A DNA stretch of 64,000 bases from Virgibacillus_P tibetensis (GCF_036026595.1 NZ_JARZFX010000010.1:1-64000), one strand, 5' to 3'; positions 1 through 8,430 are shown, counted from the first letter of the stretch. Numbers and translations are program-made. The notes: generated by a model from the sequence alone, not told the origin.

Positions 1-9
1 TGTTGGCAT
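1..9 (-). CDS. metG: Start of methionyl-tRNA synthetase (first codons only)
   Basis: Reading the minus strand, an ATG at 9-7 is followed by CCA ACA and runs off the window edge. It is preceded by a good GGAGGTG ribosome binding site at about 16-22. Three codons cannot identify a protein. The assignment rests on gene order: in Bacillus the gene next to abrB on this side is metS (metG), and family members commonly begin Met-Pro. No T-box sequence is visible upstream of it within the window. Confidence 0.5.
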
Positions 10-164
10 TATTTACACCTCCTATACTACTTATTATATCAAACCGAACATCAGTTTGTCTTGATATTACTTTTTAATTTCAAACAAAAGCAATTCATCA
101 CACATCTGAAGAAGTGGGCTTTCTCGCTTTAAATTCTGTAATGAAAATACTGACTGGGGGAATT

Positions 165-202
165 TTCGACATAACCACTGCACCTTGTCGAAAAATGTCG
201 AA
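165..202. promoter_or_regulatory. Cluster of three Spo0A boxes in the metG-abrB intergenic region
   Basis: The 0A-box heptamer TGTCGAA occurs at 186-192 and 196-202 (same strand, starts 10 bp apart) and in reverse at 165-171. Spo0A~P recognises this heptamer and represses abrB in B. subtilis. The boxes lie about 150 bp upstream of the abrB promoter proposed below, so they may act on a distal abrB promoter or on divergent metG. Three exact heptamers in 38 bp is visible in the sequence; binding is inferred. Confidence 0.6.
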
Positions 203-355
203 ATTAACTTTACAATAAATGGAACCTTAAATGACCAGCTTTTCTTTTTAAAAACGAAAATTAAAAGAAAAAGTCATATATAGAAGGGTTTACAGAACTA
301 TTATTTTAATAAATATATAATTTTCTAAATAACTTTATTTTTTAATAAAAATTTA

Positions 356-405
356 TTGACTTAAAAAGATTTGGTTGTTATTCTATTTCATATACAGATG
401 TCGAA
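356..405 (+). promoter_or_regulatory. Proposed abrB promoter with downstream Spo0A box
   Basis: A TTGACT -35 at 356-361 and a TATTCT -10 at 379-384 are separated by 17 bp. An exact TGTCGAA box lies at 399-405, just past the expected start of transcription, with a one-mismatch copy (TGACGAT) at 409-415. Operators downstream of the promoter are how Spo0A~P represses abrB in B. subtilis. The -10 has two mismatches, so the promoter itself is less certain than the box. Confidence 0.5.
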
Positions 406-514
406 ATATGACGATTTTTTTAATAACTGTAAAATTAGTAGAAAAACAAATGATACCACCATAATTAAGATGGTATATCAAAATTGTTTTTCTTACCTTT
501 TTAGGGGGAGAAAT

Positions 515-793
515 ATGAAGTCTACTGGAATTGTACGTAAAGTTGATGAGCTTGGACGTGTAGTCATACCAATTGAACTGCGTCGTACACTGGATATCCA
601 TGAAAAAGATGCCATGGAAATTTATGTGGATAATGACAAAATAATACTGAAGAAATATAAACCAAATATGACTTGTCATTTAACTGGGGAAGTTTCAGAT
701 GATAACTTATCATTAGCAAATGGTAAACTGGTCCTCAGCCAAGAAGGTGCAAAAGAATTAATTGAAGAAATTCAATCACGATTTAACAAATAG
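515..793 (+). CDS. abrB: Transition-state regulator AbrB
   Basis: AbrB is a DNA-binding ambiactive repressor that keeps stationary-phase and sporulation genes off during growth. The 92-residue product begins MKSTGIVRKVDELGRVVIPI, the typical SpoVT/AbrB swapped-hairpin barrel (about residues 1-50), followed by the C-terminal dimerisation segment with a conserved Cys. An upstream in-frame ATG at 371 would add 48 unrelated residues. The start at 515 has a strong AGGGGGAG site at 503-510 and gives the normal family length. The gene is convergent with rsmI, as in Bacillus, and shares a terminator with it. Upstream 0A boxes suggest control by Spo0A. Confidence 0.96.
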   Translation: MKSTGIVRKVDELGRVVIPIELRRTLDIHEKDAMEIYVDNDKIILKKYKPNMTCHLTGEVSDDNLSLANGKLVLSQEGAKELIEEIQSRFNK

Positions 794-823
794 ATACCAT
801 CTTTTAACTAACTTTAAATGTCT

Positions 824-864
824 AAAAAGGGTTGACGCCTGCTTCAAGCACGTCAGCCCTTTTT
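824..864. terminator. Bidirectional terminator between abrB and rsmI
   Basis: The arms AAAAAGGGTTGACG (824-837) and CGTCAGCCCTTTTT (851-864) form a 14-bp stem with one G-U pair around a 13-nt loop. There are T-runs on both strands, so it can end both convergent transcripts. Confidence 0.9.
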
Positions 865-867
865 CTT

Positions 868-1740
868 TTATTCGATATGGTAATTCTGGTATACGTCTCG
901 TTTAGGCATTTTCCTATCTGTTGCAACTTGTTTGATCGCCTCTTTGCTCGTTAGCCCTTTCTCTTGGATATAATAAGTAACATGTTCTATTACTGCTAAG
1001 TGACTCCACCACAGTGAAGTATCTTCTTCCGCTGCTGCAGCACTTCCTTCTACAACAAGACAGAATTCACCCTTTAGTTCTGTTACTTCCACCCATTCCA
1101 AAAGCTCGTCTACCGAACCTCTAATATACTCTTCAAACCGTTTCGTTAATTCCCGTGCAATAACCAGTTGTCGATTTCCCAGTTGTTCCTGCATTACTTT
1201 CAGTGTTTCCTTCAGACGGTACGGTGATTCATAAAAGAGAACCGTCGATTGCAGGCGCTTTAAACGGTCTAATTCCAGCTCCTTGTCTTTCTTCTTACGT
1301 GGCAGAAAACCATAGAACAAGAACTCATTTGATGGTAAGCCTGAACCAACCAGTGCACAAAGAGCAGCGTTGGCACCTGGTAGGACGACAACATGCAGGT
1401 CTCGACTGATTGCAGCTTGAACTAACTCATAGCCGGGATCTGAAATTGCAGGCATTCCTGCATCACTTACAAGTGCAATCGATTCCCCTTTTTCGACACG
1501 GTTTAATAACTGTTCTTCACGAGCCATCTTATTATGCTCATGATAACTAATCAGCCCTGTAGAGATCTCAAAATGATTAAGCAGTTTTTTCGTATTTCTT
1601 GTATCTTCTGCAGCGATTAACGCAACCGATTTTAAAATTTTCAATGCTCGGTACGTGATGTCTTCTAGGTTACCTATTGGTGTAGGAACAACATATACGA
1701 TACCCCTTGTCTGGTCCTCAAAGCTTTTCTGTATTTTCAA
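868..1740 (-). CDS. rsmI: 16S rRNA (cytidine-1402-2'-O)-methyltransferase RsmI
   Basis: RsmI 2'-O-methylates C1402 in the decoding centre of 16S rRNA using S-adenosylmethionine. The 290-residue protein has the tetrapyrrole-methylase fold signatures: VVPTPIGNLEDIT near residue 17, ALVSDAGMPAISDPGYELV near 90 and LPGANAALCAL near 120. The C-terminal helical extension, with its KEAIKQVA segment, fits the usual RsmI C-terminal region. The start overlaps the end of the GIY-YIG gene by 23 bp, showing cotranscription with yabA-trmN-yazA. It is known as yabC in Bacillus. Confidence 0.95.
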   Translation of the reverse strand: MKIQKSFEDQTRGIVYVVPTPIGNLEDITYRALKILKSVALIAAEDTRNTKKLLNHFEISTGLISYHEHNKMAREEQLLNRVEKGESIALVSDAGMPAISDPGYELVQAAISRDLHVVVLPGANAALCALVGSGLPSNEFLFYGFLPRKKKDKELELDRLKRLQSTVLFYESPYRLKETLKVMQEQLGNRQLVIARELTKRFEEYIRGSVDELLEWVEVTELKGEFCLVVEGSAAAAEEDTSLWWSHLAVIEHVTYYIQEKGLTSKEAIKQVATDRKMPKRDVYQNYHIE

Positions 1741-2014
1741 ACTGCATCACTTCTTTCAGCCTATCACGAATAAGCTGGAATTTTTCTTTTCGGTTCAGTT
1801 GTTTAATCCGGTATTCCTTCTGCATGGCTTCTTCCTTTGTTGGAAACTTTTCTATGAATACAACCTGGAATGGGCCACGCCCTCTGGTGTACTTAGCACC
1901 TGTTCCTTCCGTATGCATCTTAAGCCGGTTTTCCATATCATTTGTATACCCTGTATACAATGTGTTATCACTACATTTTAAAATATAAACGATATGCTCA
2001 TTATTATCTGTCAT
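1718..2014 (-). CDS. yazA: GIY-YIG domain protein (YazA/UPF0213 family)
   Basis: This is a small 98-residue protein made almost wholly of one GIY-YIG nuclease-like domain: HIVYILKCSDNTLYTGYTND at the N-terminus, then a conserved Arg/His region and Glu further on. The exact substrate of the family is not known. An upstream start at 2056 is possible. I chose 2014 because it has an AGGGGAT site at proper spacing and begins with the domain. The chosen start overlaps the end of the trmN6-like gene by 11 bp, so translation is probably coupled. Confidence 0.88.
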   Translation of the reverse strand: MTDNNEHIVYILKCSDNTLYTGYTNDMENRLKMHTEGTGAKYTRGRGPFQVVFIEKFPTKEEAMQKEYRIKQLNRKEKFQLIRDRLKEVMQFENTEKL

Positions 2015-2747
2015 AAATAATATCCCCTGCTTCTGTTGTGTATGTTCCGTCGGCATTATAAATATATAATGGCGGTAGGATTTTTAAATCTGCTTTTCCG
2101 TCGCGAATCCCTTCTATTAACAACATGTTCGCGTCCTTCCCTTTTTTCGGATAAACAAACTGGAGACGTTTTGGCTCGAGTTTGTATTTTCTAAACGTCT
2201 CGATGATATCCACAAGCCTGCCTGGTCGATGGACCATTGCTACCTTTCCGCCAGGTCGAACATGTAACTTACAAGCCTTAACCACATCTTCCAGCGTACA
2301 TAGCACTTCATGCCTTGCTATTGTTAAGAATTCATTCTGGTTATGCTCCGTTTTTGAAGGTGTCGGAAAATAAGGTGGATTACATGTTACTACATCAAAT
2401 GTGCTCTGTCCAAGTATTGGCTGCATTTCCTTTATATCACCGTGAATGACCGATATCTGTTCAATAAGTTCATTTTGAACTATACTTCTCTCAGCCATAC
2501 CGAAAATCCGTTCCTGAATCTCTACACCTGTAATCGCAGCTTTTGTCCTTTTTGACAATAATAAAGGGATGACACCATTACCAGTACACAAATCTAATAT
2601 TGTCCCTTTTTTTATCGGAACATACGTAAAGTTTGCAAGCAATACAGCGTCAAGAGAAAAAGAGAAAGCAGTCGGACTTTGAATAATCTTCATGCTCTGA
2701 TCGGCTGTTAAATAATCAAATCGTTCATCATCAAATAATTGTACCAT
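2004..2747 (-). CDS. trmN6: tRNA1(Val) adenine-N6 methyltransferase-like protein (YabB/TrmN6)
   Basis: A class I SAM-dependent methyltransferase of 247 residues. The SAM-binding motif ILDLCTGNGVIPLLLS is near residues 50-65, followed by an acidic GVEIQ loop. The N-P-P-Y catalytic motif (VTCNPPYFP, about residue 125) marks amino-group methylation of adenine, as in E. coli TrmN6, which makes m6A37 in tRNA1-Val. The family assignment is firm; the tRNA target is by analogy. It sits in the yabA-yabB-yazA-rsmI gene group. Confidence 0.88.
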   Translation of the reverse strand: MVQLFDDERFDYLTADQSMKIIQSPTAFSFSLDAVLLANFTYVPIKKGTILDLCTGNGVIPLLLSKRTKAAITGVEIQERIFGMAERSIVQNELIEQISVIHGDIKEMQPILGQSTFDVVTCNPPYFPTPSKTEHNQNEFLTIARHEVLCTLEDVVKACKLHVRPGGKVAMVHRPGRLVDIIETFRKYKLEPKRLQFVYPKKGKDANMLLIEGIRDGKADLKILPPLYIYNADGTYTTEAGDIIYDR

Positions 2748-2836
2748 TATTAATTCCTTTCCTGTCTTAAAAGATCAAAGCTCTACTTTGCATTCAGTGG
2801 CCATAATGACATTTTGTATCATGGAACTATGAAAGA

Positions 2837-2865
2837 AGAGCTGTCCCGGAATTCGAGACAGCTCT
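2837..2865 (-). terminator. Hairpin between yabA and trmN6-like gene
   Basis: AGAGCTGTC (2837-2845) and GACAGCTCT (2857-2865) form a perfect 9-bp stem with an 11-nt loop. The downstream tract on the minus strand (TTCTTTC) is only moderately T-rich, so termination may be partial, consistent with an attenuator between the two halves of the operon. Confidence 0.6.
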
Positions 2866-2873
2866 ATTACAGG

Positions 2874-3224
2874 TTATTTCGTTTTATTTAAAAAATCAAG
2901 ACAAAAGATACAATCTTCATTTCGTCTCGGACTACCAAATTCCAGGTTGCAAATATGAAAACCTTCTTCATATAATCGTGCTAAATTATCATACCCTTCT
3001 CCTGGAATTCCCTTTGATTGCGCATTATTAGTCATTGTTTTTTCTCTGCTATCTGCTTCTGAATGTTCCAGATGATTACGCAAATTACGATTTTCCAAAG
3101 CAAGCCTATGATTTTCTTCCAACAAATCGCTTAGTCGGCCTTTTAAGTCACCGAGTTGTTCATATAATTCGCCGATTTGCTTCTCCATATCAGATACTTG
3201 ATCAAAAATTTGTCTGTTATTCAC
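2874..3224 (-). CDS. yabA: Replication initiation-control protein YabA
   Basis: YabA is a negative regulator of initiation that bridges DnaA and DnaN to prevent over-initiation. The 116-residue protein has an N-terminal leucine-zipper coiled coil (heptads through about residue 50) and a C-terminal zinc module, H-x-C (HICNLEF) then C-x2-C (CIFC). Translation starts at GTG (3224-3222) behind GAGGTAG at 3229-3235. The gene lies between ricT and the trmN6-like gene as in Bacillus. It shares this window with both of its partners, dnaA and dnaN. Confidence 0.95.
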   Translation of the reverse strand: MNNRQIFDQVSDMEKQIGELYEQLGDLKGRLSDLLEENHRLALENRNLRNHLEHSEADSREKTMTNNAQSKGIPGEGYDNLARLYEEGFHICNLEFGSPRRNEDCIFCLDFLNKTK

Positions 3225-3239
3225 GCCTACCTCACCCCG

Positions 3240-4076
3240 TTATTCTGTGGCTTGCGCTAAAATAATTCCTTGTTCAATTAGTTCATCTAAAGTATATTCG
3301 ATTACCCGTTCCTTTTCAGGGATTTCGATTTGGACGAGACGCTCCAGGATGTTAATCCCAACTACTTTTCCATTACCAAATGGTGTCTTAATAGCTTGCC
3401 CTATATCAGGTAAATCACGCTTCGCTGTTTCATAATCATCATTCTCATATTTCAGGCAACACATTAATCGACCACATAATCCGGAAATTTTTGCTGGGTT
3501 AAGAGATAGGTTTTGATCTTTAGCCATTTTAATAGATACAGGTTCAAAGTCTCCCAAAAACGTAGAACAACAAAGCATTCTACCACACGGGCCTATTCCA
3601 CCAAGCATTTTAGCTTCGTCACGGACACCAATCTGCCTTAACTCAATTCGCGTTTTAAACATAGCTGCCAAGTCTTTTACCAGATTACGGAAGTCTACTC
3701 GACCATCTGCAGTGAAATAAAAAATAATCTTGTTGCGGTCGAATGTATACTCTACCTCCACTAGATTCATATCCAGTTTATGTTCAGTAATCTTTTCTTT
3801 GCACGTATCGAAAGCTTTCTCAGCCTGCTCCTGATTTTCGACAACAGTTATCTTGTCCTTCTCATTCGCTATTCGAATTACTTTCTTTAGTGGAAGTACA
3901 ACATCTTCCTCATCAACCTGTTTATTTGTAATTACAACTTTACCAAACTCGATCCCTCTTACTGTCTCTACAATAACATAGCTGTCTAATGAAATGTTGT
4001 GTTTTTCTGGATCAAAATAATATATTTTACCCGCTTTCTTAAAACGGACGCCAATTACTTCTATCACATCTATCAC
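3240..4076 (-). CDS. ricT: Iron-sulfur PSP1-domain protein RicT (YaaT), RNase Y specificity factor
   Basis: RicT forms the RicA-RicF-RicT (Y-complex) that binds [4Fe-4S] clusters and directs RNase Y-dependent mRNA maturation. In B. subtilis it is needed for sporulation, competence and biofilm. The 278-residue protein has the PSP1 C-terminal domain with cysteine-rich signatures GPCGRMLCCSTFL and ISGLCGRLMCCLKYE near residues 160-205. The stop is just upstream of yabA, and the start overlaps holB by 4 bp, indicating translational coupling in the tmk-to-rsmI operon. Confidence 0.95.
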   Translation of the reverse strand: MIDVIEVIGVRFKKAGKIYYFDPEKHNISLDSYVIVETVRGIEFGKVVITNKQVDEEDVVLPLKKVIRIANEKDKITVVENQEQAEKAFDTCKEKITEHKLDMNLVEVEYTFDRNKIIFYFTADGRVDFRNLVKDLAAMFKTRIELRQIGVRDEAKMLGGIGPCGRMLCCSTFLGDFEPVSIKMAKDQNLSLNPAKISGLCGRLMCCLKYENDDYETAKRDLPDIGQAIKTPFGNGKVVGINILERLVQIEIPEKERVIEYTLDELIEQGIILAQATE

Positions 4077-5065
4077 CTCTGTATTTGAAGTGTAAGTTGT
4101 TCAATCACTAATGTAGGATGAACATTTTGCTTCACTTTTCTTTTTGCTTGTAAAATAGCATTTAAAATAAATACTAATTTTTCCTGGGAGAAAGTCATTG
4201 CTGATTTTCCAAGCAATTCATCCTGTGGGTTAAAAAACACCATTGTATCTTTATTGCCTATATGGTAGTAAAGAATATCCTTGAATGCCAGAAGCAATAA
4301 ATCCAATCCCTGCTCCTGCCCGCTTCGCTCTTTGAAATGGGTCACCCAATAATTATGAATATATAGAAAAATATCTTCTTTATTCGTAGAAAACATTTCT
4401 ACTAATTGTACCACTATTTTTCTAGCAGTAGCAAACCAATCATCACCACTCCAAGTAAATGCATCGTCAAAATTATTTGTTAAAGCACTCATTAAAGCCG
4501 CATTATCCTGTGTCATGCCCTTTTCAACTAATTGTTTTTGAAAAGAAGCTGGATTTAGTGGCTGTAAGTCAACGACTTGGCAACGAGATCGTATCGTTGA
4601 GATAATTGACTGACTGTTCTCTGTCAGCATAATCGCTGTAGTTTGTTTACTAGGCTCTTCCAGGAATTTCAAAATACGATTTGCTGCATTTAATGTTAGT
4701 GTATCAGCACCTTGAATAACATATACCTTTTGGCTTGATTCGAGCCCAGAATATGTAAATTCCTTCTGAAGATTTTTAATTTGCTCTATTTTAATCGATT
4801 GTCCTTCTGGCTCAATCCAATGTACATCTGGATGGTTTCCCGAAGTAATTCGTTTACATGCGTTACATTCGTGACATGGTTCCACACTTGTTTTATTTAT
4901 ATCGCAAAATAGTCTTTTTGCGAGTAATAAAGCAATTGCCTCTTTCCCAGTACCACGTTCTCCCTGCAGTAGATACGCGTGAGAGATACGGTCTTTTCTA
5001 ATACTGTTTGTAATTATTTTACTTGCCAATGGTTGAACCTCTGCAACCTCAGACCATGTTTTCAT
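4073..5065 (-). CDS. holB: DNA polymerase III delta' subunit HolB
   Basis: HolB is the delta' subunit of the clamp loader, working with delta and DnaX to load DnaN. The 330-residue AAA+ protein has a P-loop-like GERGTGKEA at about residues 35-43, a zinc module (CHECNAC), and the SRC sensor segment STIRSRCQ that supplies the arginine finger. The C-terminal collar domain is divergent, as usual in Firmicutes. It is cotranscribed with yaaR upstream and ricT downstream. Confidence 0.94.
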   Translation of the reverse strand: MKTWSEVAEVQPLASKIITNSIRKDRISHAYLLQGERGTGKEAIALLLAKRLFCDINKTSVEPCHECNACKRITSGNHPDVHWIEPEGQSIKIEQIKNLQKEFTYSGLESSQKVYVIQGADTLTLNAANRILKFLEEPSKQTTAIMLTENSQSIISTIRSRCQVVDLQPLNPASFQKQLVEKGMTQDNAALMSALTNNFDDAFTWSGDDWFATARKIVVQLVEMFSTNKEDIFLYIHNYWVTHFKERSGQEQGLDLLLLAFKDILYYHIGNKDTMVFFNPQDELLGKSAMTFSQEKLVFILNAILQAKRKVKQNVHPTLVIEQLTLQIQR

Positions 5066-5084
5066 AAGTAACCGTCCTTAGTTA

Positions 5085-5519
5085 TCACGTATATATATTA
5101 ATCAGCAGACCTTTTATTTCGCCTATTAAGCCTAAAATATCCACTGTCTTTTTTTCCTGGTTCATAATTTCTTCTGTTAAATCTAGTAATCTCTCATCTA
5201 CTTGTTTAACAATTGCTAATTTGCGATTCTGACCGTCCAAGCTAAAACTATGTGATTTCTGTAAATCAAGACCATTATTTACAGTTTCCTGAAGAAAACC
5301 CTTAACCATCCGTTTGAACTTTGCCAGCTCACGGAGTGATCGAAAACGGACAAGCTTGTCTCCCTGCAACGTAATACTTTTCATCAACTGCTGCAGTTCC
5401 TGTTGCTTTAAACTTTGAGTTTGAGACTGAAGCCGCTTATTAAATGCCTGTGTGTCAGCCACAGCAGGACGGGTATATTTAGTTTCAGTCTGTGTTTTCA
5501 TTTCATGACTAATTTTCAT
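5085..5519 (-). CDS. yaaR: YaaR family protein (DUF327)
   Basis: A conserved Firmicute protein of unknown biochemical role, 144 residues, mostly predicted helical and charged, with no signal peptide or membrane segment. It contains the family's KLVRFRSLRELAKFKRMVKGF segment around residue 55-75. Its fixed position between darA and holB in the tmk operon is conserved in Bacillus. I assign it by position and this segment. Confidence 0.9.
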   Translation of the reverse strand: MKISHEMKTQTETKYTRPAVADTQAFNKRLQSQTQSLKQQELQQLMKSITLQGDKLVRFRSLRELAKFKRMVKGFLQETVNNGLDLQKSHSFSLDGQNRKLAIVKQVDERLLDLTEEIMNQEKKTVDILGLIGEIKGLLINIYT

Positions 5520-5683
5520 CGACCTCAGCCCCTTCCAAAAGTATTAGTGGTGCTACTATAACCGAAACATCATATTAGCCCCGTCCAGCTCAGCGCCCGT
5601 CTTTATATTAACGACGTATAAATCAATTATTAGTTACAATTCAATACTTGAAAAGCAGCTATTTATGAAAAAAAGCCTCTTCT

Positions 5684-6013
5684 TTAGAATTGAAAAAATG
5701 ATTCGATCGGCAGAACGAAACAAGTTGCTCCACCAACTTCAACTTTAACTGGCTTTGGAATATAAGAATCGGCATTGCCGCCCATTGGTGAAATTGGTGC
5801 AACCATTTGTTCACGGTGTGAGCAATTAACTTTTATTATTTCTAAAGCCTCGTCTAAATACGCATCCTCACAACCAATCATAAGTGTCGTATTACCTTCC
5901 TTTAAAAAGCCACCGGTAGTTGCAAGCTTCGTTGTTTTAAAGTTTTCTTCTCCCAGTGCATCAACAAGGCGATTAGAATCTTTATCCTGAACAACAGCTA
6001 TAATTAACTTCAC
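5684..6013 (-). CDS. darA: Cyclic di-AMP receptor DarA (YaaQ, PII-like)
   Basis: DarA is a homotrimeric PII-like protein that binds c-di-AMP; in B. subtilis it helps tune glutamate and potassium homeostasis. The 109-residue product begins MKLIIAVVQDKDSNRLVDAL and contains the long T/B-loop region (TGGFLKEGNTTLMIG), typical of the family. The start codon is GTG at 6013, with GGGAGGT just upstream; the nearby ATG at 6020 is out of frame. It lies between tmk and yaaR. Confidence 0.95.
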   Translation of the reverse strand: MKLIIAVVQDKDSNRLVDALGEENFKTTKLATTGGFLKEGNTTLMIGCEDAYLDEALEIIKVNCSHREQMVAPISPMGGNADSYIPKPVKVEVGGATCFVLPIESFFQF

Positions 6014-6030
6014 ACTGCATACCTCCCTTA

Positions 6031-6660
6031 TTATTTACTCAGATATGAAACAATACGATTTATTGCGTCTTTCTCAACAGATTCAATCGTTTGATCCGCA
6101 TTGATGGTTTGAATGCGGTTTGGGAACCTTTCTACCAGAATATGATAGGCTTTGTATACTTGTTCGTGAAAATAAATTTCTTCCATATCCAAACGGTTTC
6201 TTTCTCTATCTTTATTCGCCGCAATGCGTTCTAATCCCTTTTTTGGTTCGATGTCAAAAAATAATGTTAGGTTGGGCATGCAATCCTGAATGGCAAATTG
6301 ATTAATAGCAAAGACCTCATCTATTCCCAGACCACGCGCATACCCCTGATATGCAAGACTGCTATCGATAAAACGGTCACATAAGACAATTTTACCCTGA
6401 TTTAATGCAGGCAATACTTTTTCTACCAAATGCTGTCTGCGTGCTGCCGCATACAGTAATGCTTCCGTGCGCTCTTCCATTTCAGTGTTCAGTGGGTCTA
6501 GTATAATTCTCCTGACCTGTTCCGCAATTTCAATTCCTCCTGGCTCACGGGTTGCAATTACATCATAGCCCAGGTTGCTAAGCCTCTTACTTAAAGAAAG
6601 AAGAATAGAGGTTTTACCCGCTCCCTCGCCACCTTCAAATGTTATAAAATGTCCGTTCAC
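6031..6660 (-). CDS. tmk: Thymidylate kinase Tmk
   Basis: Tmk phosphorylates dTMP to dTDP in the cytoplasm, feeding DNA synthesis. The 209-residue protein has the P-loop EGGEGAGKTS (residues 9-18), the DR-E motif TREPGG, and DRFIDSSLAYQG for nucleotide binding. Translation starts at GTG (6660). It is the first gene of the tmk-darA-yaaR-holB-ricT-yabA run, 18 bp after the decarboxylase gene, so transcription from upstream likely continues into it. Confidence 0.96.
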   Translation of the reverse strand: MNGHFITFEGGEGAGKTSILLSLSKRLSNLGYDVIATREPGGIEIAEQVRRIILDPLNTEMEERTEALLYAAARRQHLVEKVLPALNQGKIVLCDRFIDSSLAYQGYARGLGIDEVFAINQFAIQDCMPNLTLFFDIEPKKGLERIAANKDRERNRLDMEEIYFHEQVYKAYHILVERFPNRIQTINADQTIESVEKDAINRIVSYLSK

Positions 6661-6678
6661 GTATTTTCTTCCCCTTCT

Positions 6679-8091
6679 TCAACTGCTGTAAATCCTGATG
6701 CTGTGATTGTTACGCTGCTGTATTCGTACACCTTGAATGCGCATGCGTTCAATGACATCTATATGCGTTGCTGTGATTGTTTCTCCCTTAAGAACCAGTG
6801 GGACTCCGGGTGGATAAGGAATTACCGCTTCTGCTGCTCTATATCCTATTGCCTCTGTGAAGGGCACATGTATGGTTTGTAATTTATTCATGGCTTGATA
6901 TGACAAAGTCAATTCCTGGATCGTCTCCGGAAAAAGACCCGCTATGTCTATTATATCATGATTGACACTATTTTTTAATTGCTCATTGACTCTTTTTACC
7001 GCTTTTCTTAAATGACCCATCTTTTGAAAAGGGGCAAGTCCATGAATAAGTAAAATCTGATTATGTGTTACGAGTTCCGGAAAGATGTTTTGCTTTTCAA
7101 AAAGTTCTGCAACATCCTTCGCAGAAACGCCCTGTTTCATATGTAGAGTCAACTTTAAAGGATCATCCGCTATCAGTACATCCCAATACTTTGTACGCTC
7201 TAAAATGCCTCTTATTTTTATTACACTTTGCAGAATACTCCCGATTTCTTCTTTTTTTAAAGTAGCTAAAAAGGAACGCGCAATATCCAAGGAAGCCATT
7301 AGCGGATAGGACGGGCTGCTGGATTGAATCATCTGCAGGTAATGTGCAACTTTTTCCATTGAAACGAACCTGGATTTCATATGTAAAAAGGAAGCCATTG
7401 TCATTGCTGGTGCCATCTTATGGGCAGACTGAACAACCACATCTGCACCAAGTTCTAAAGCGGATGTGGGTAGAGGGTTTCCAAGTGAAAAATGTACCCC
7501 ATGTGCTTCGTCGACTAACACAGGTACATGGTATTCATGGACTAGCTCTATCATATCTTTTATTTCATACGTCTTTCCGAAGTAATCAGGATAGGTTAGG
7601 ACAACTGCTTTTACATCTGGGTGCCTTTGAAGTGCTTTCCGTACTGTATCCAAGCTTGGGTGCGTATAGCGATCGACACGTGGGTCGTATTCAGGTGCAA
7701 TAAATACTGGCTTGGCCCCGCTTAGTTCTAATCCGTTCATAATTGATTTATGGCTATTACGCTGCACAATAATTTTATCGCCCGCAGAACAGGTTGCTAA
7801 AATCATCGCCAGATTCCCTGCAGTACTACCCCCGACAAGAAAAAAAGTGTGATCCGCATGGAAAAAATCTGCCGCCAGCATTTCTGCTTTAGCAATTGCT
7901 TCTGTTGGTGCATGCAGGTCATCAAGGCCCGTAAGCTCGGTCATATCAAATTTTAAAATGGAATCAAAATAACCCCGCGCCTGTTCCGGGAAAATAGTAC
8001 CATTTTTATGTCCCGGGACATGGAAAGATATTGGATTGTTTTCTTTAAATTGTATAAGGCTTTGGTATAAAGGGATCCAATGTTGCTTCAT
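6679..8091 (-). CDS. yaaO: Orn/Lys/Arg decarboxylase family PLP enzyme (YaaO)
   Basis: A fold-type I pyridoxal-phosphate decarboxylase of 470 residues. The Schiff-base lysine is in SAHKMAPAMT (about residue 225) and the cofactor Asp is in VDEAHGVHF. It has the short form typical of Bacillus YaaO/SpeA rather than the large biodegradative form, so the likely product is cadaverine, putrescine or agmatine; the substrate cannot be set from sequence alone. In B. subtilis yaaO also precedes tmk. The xpaC-yaaN pair usually found upstream is missing. Confidence 0.9.
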   Translation of the reverse strand: MKQHWIPLYQSLIQFKENNPISFHVPGHKNGTIFPEQARGYFDSILKFDMTELTGLDDLHAPTEAIAKAEMLAADFFHADHTFFLVGGSTAGNLAMILATCSAGDKIIVQRNSHKSIMNGLELSGAKPVFIAPEYDPRVDRYTHPSLDTVRKALQRHPDVKAVVLTYPDYFGKTYEIKDMIELVHEYHVPVLVDEAHGVHFSLGNPLPTSALELGADVVVQSAHKMAPAMTMASFLHMKSRFVSMEKVAHYLQMIQSSSPSYPLMASLDIARSFLATLKKEEIGSILQSVIKIRGILERTKYWDVLIADDPLKLTLHMKQGVSAKDVAELFEKQNIFPELVTHNQILLIHGLAPFQKMGHLRKAVKRVNEQLKNSVNHDIIDIAGLFPETIQELTLSYQAMNKLQTIHVPFTEAIGYRAAEAVIPYPPGVPLVLKGETITATHIDVIERMRIQGVRIQQRNNHSIRIYSS

Positions 8092-8133
8092 ATCATATCT
8101 CTCCGTCTGTATTATATAGCTTCATACTAGACC

Positions 8134-8163
8134 AAAAGAAAAAGCCTTTGCAAGCAAAGACTT
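8134..8163 (-). terminator. Terminator downstream of csfB
   Basis: AAGCCTTTGC (8142-8151) pairs with GCAAAGACTT (8154-8163) with one mismatch. On the minus strand it is followed by TTTTTCTTTT. It separates csfB from yaaO. Confidence 0.7.
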
Positions 8164-8169
8164 CAGTAT

Positions 8170-8361
8170 CTAGGAATATAATTTCGGTTGATTAATATTT
8201 TTTAATTTTTTTAGGTAGTAATTATACTTATCTTCTCTCGGCTCGGTGTGAATCATATTATGCTCACATTCACAGCAGATAAATAGGGTATATAAATGAA
8301 TCCCCTTTTCCTTTTCTTCCTCACAAATACCACAACGCTCAAACGTCGTACTCTGTTTCAT
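8170..8361 (-). CDS. csfB: Anti-sigma factor Gin (CsfB)
   Basis: Gin is a small zinc protein that inhibits sigma-G (and sigma-E) during sporulation, preventing premature forespore gene expression. The 63-residue product has two CxxC pairs (CGIC and CCEC), the conserved GIHLYTLFIC core and the C-terminal YYLKKLKNIN...LYS segment seen in the family. In B. subtilis csfB follows rrnA and bofA; here bofA is directly upstream with no rRNA operon between. Confidence 0.93.
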   Translation of the reverse strand: MKQSTTFERCGICEEEKEKGIHLYTLFICCECEHNMIHTEPREDKYNYYLKKLKNINQPKLYS

Positions 8362-8430
8362 TTCCCCACCTCCGTTAGAAAGTAGTATCTCCTAATCTAA
8401 CAAAATATATACAGGGAAACTGTGAAACTT

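Noticed and set aside
371..514. N-terminal extension of abrB from an ATG at 371
   Set aside because: The extra 48 residues have no family similarity, overlap the promoter and Spo0A box, and lack a ribosome site; the ATG at 515 has a strong one.
10..514. T-box riboswitch for metG
   Set aside because: No T-box core (GGTGGNACCGCG type) in reverse orientation upstream of the metG start in this window.
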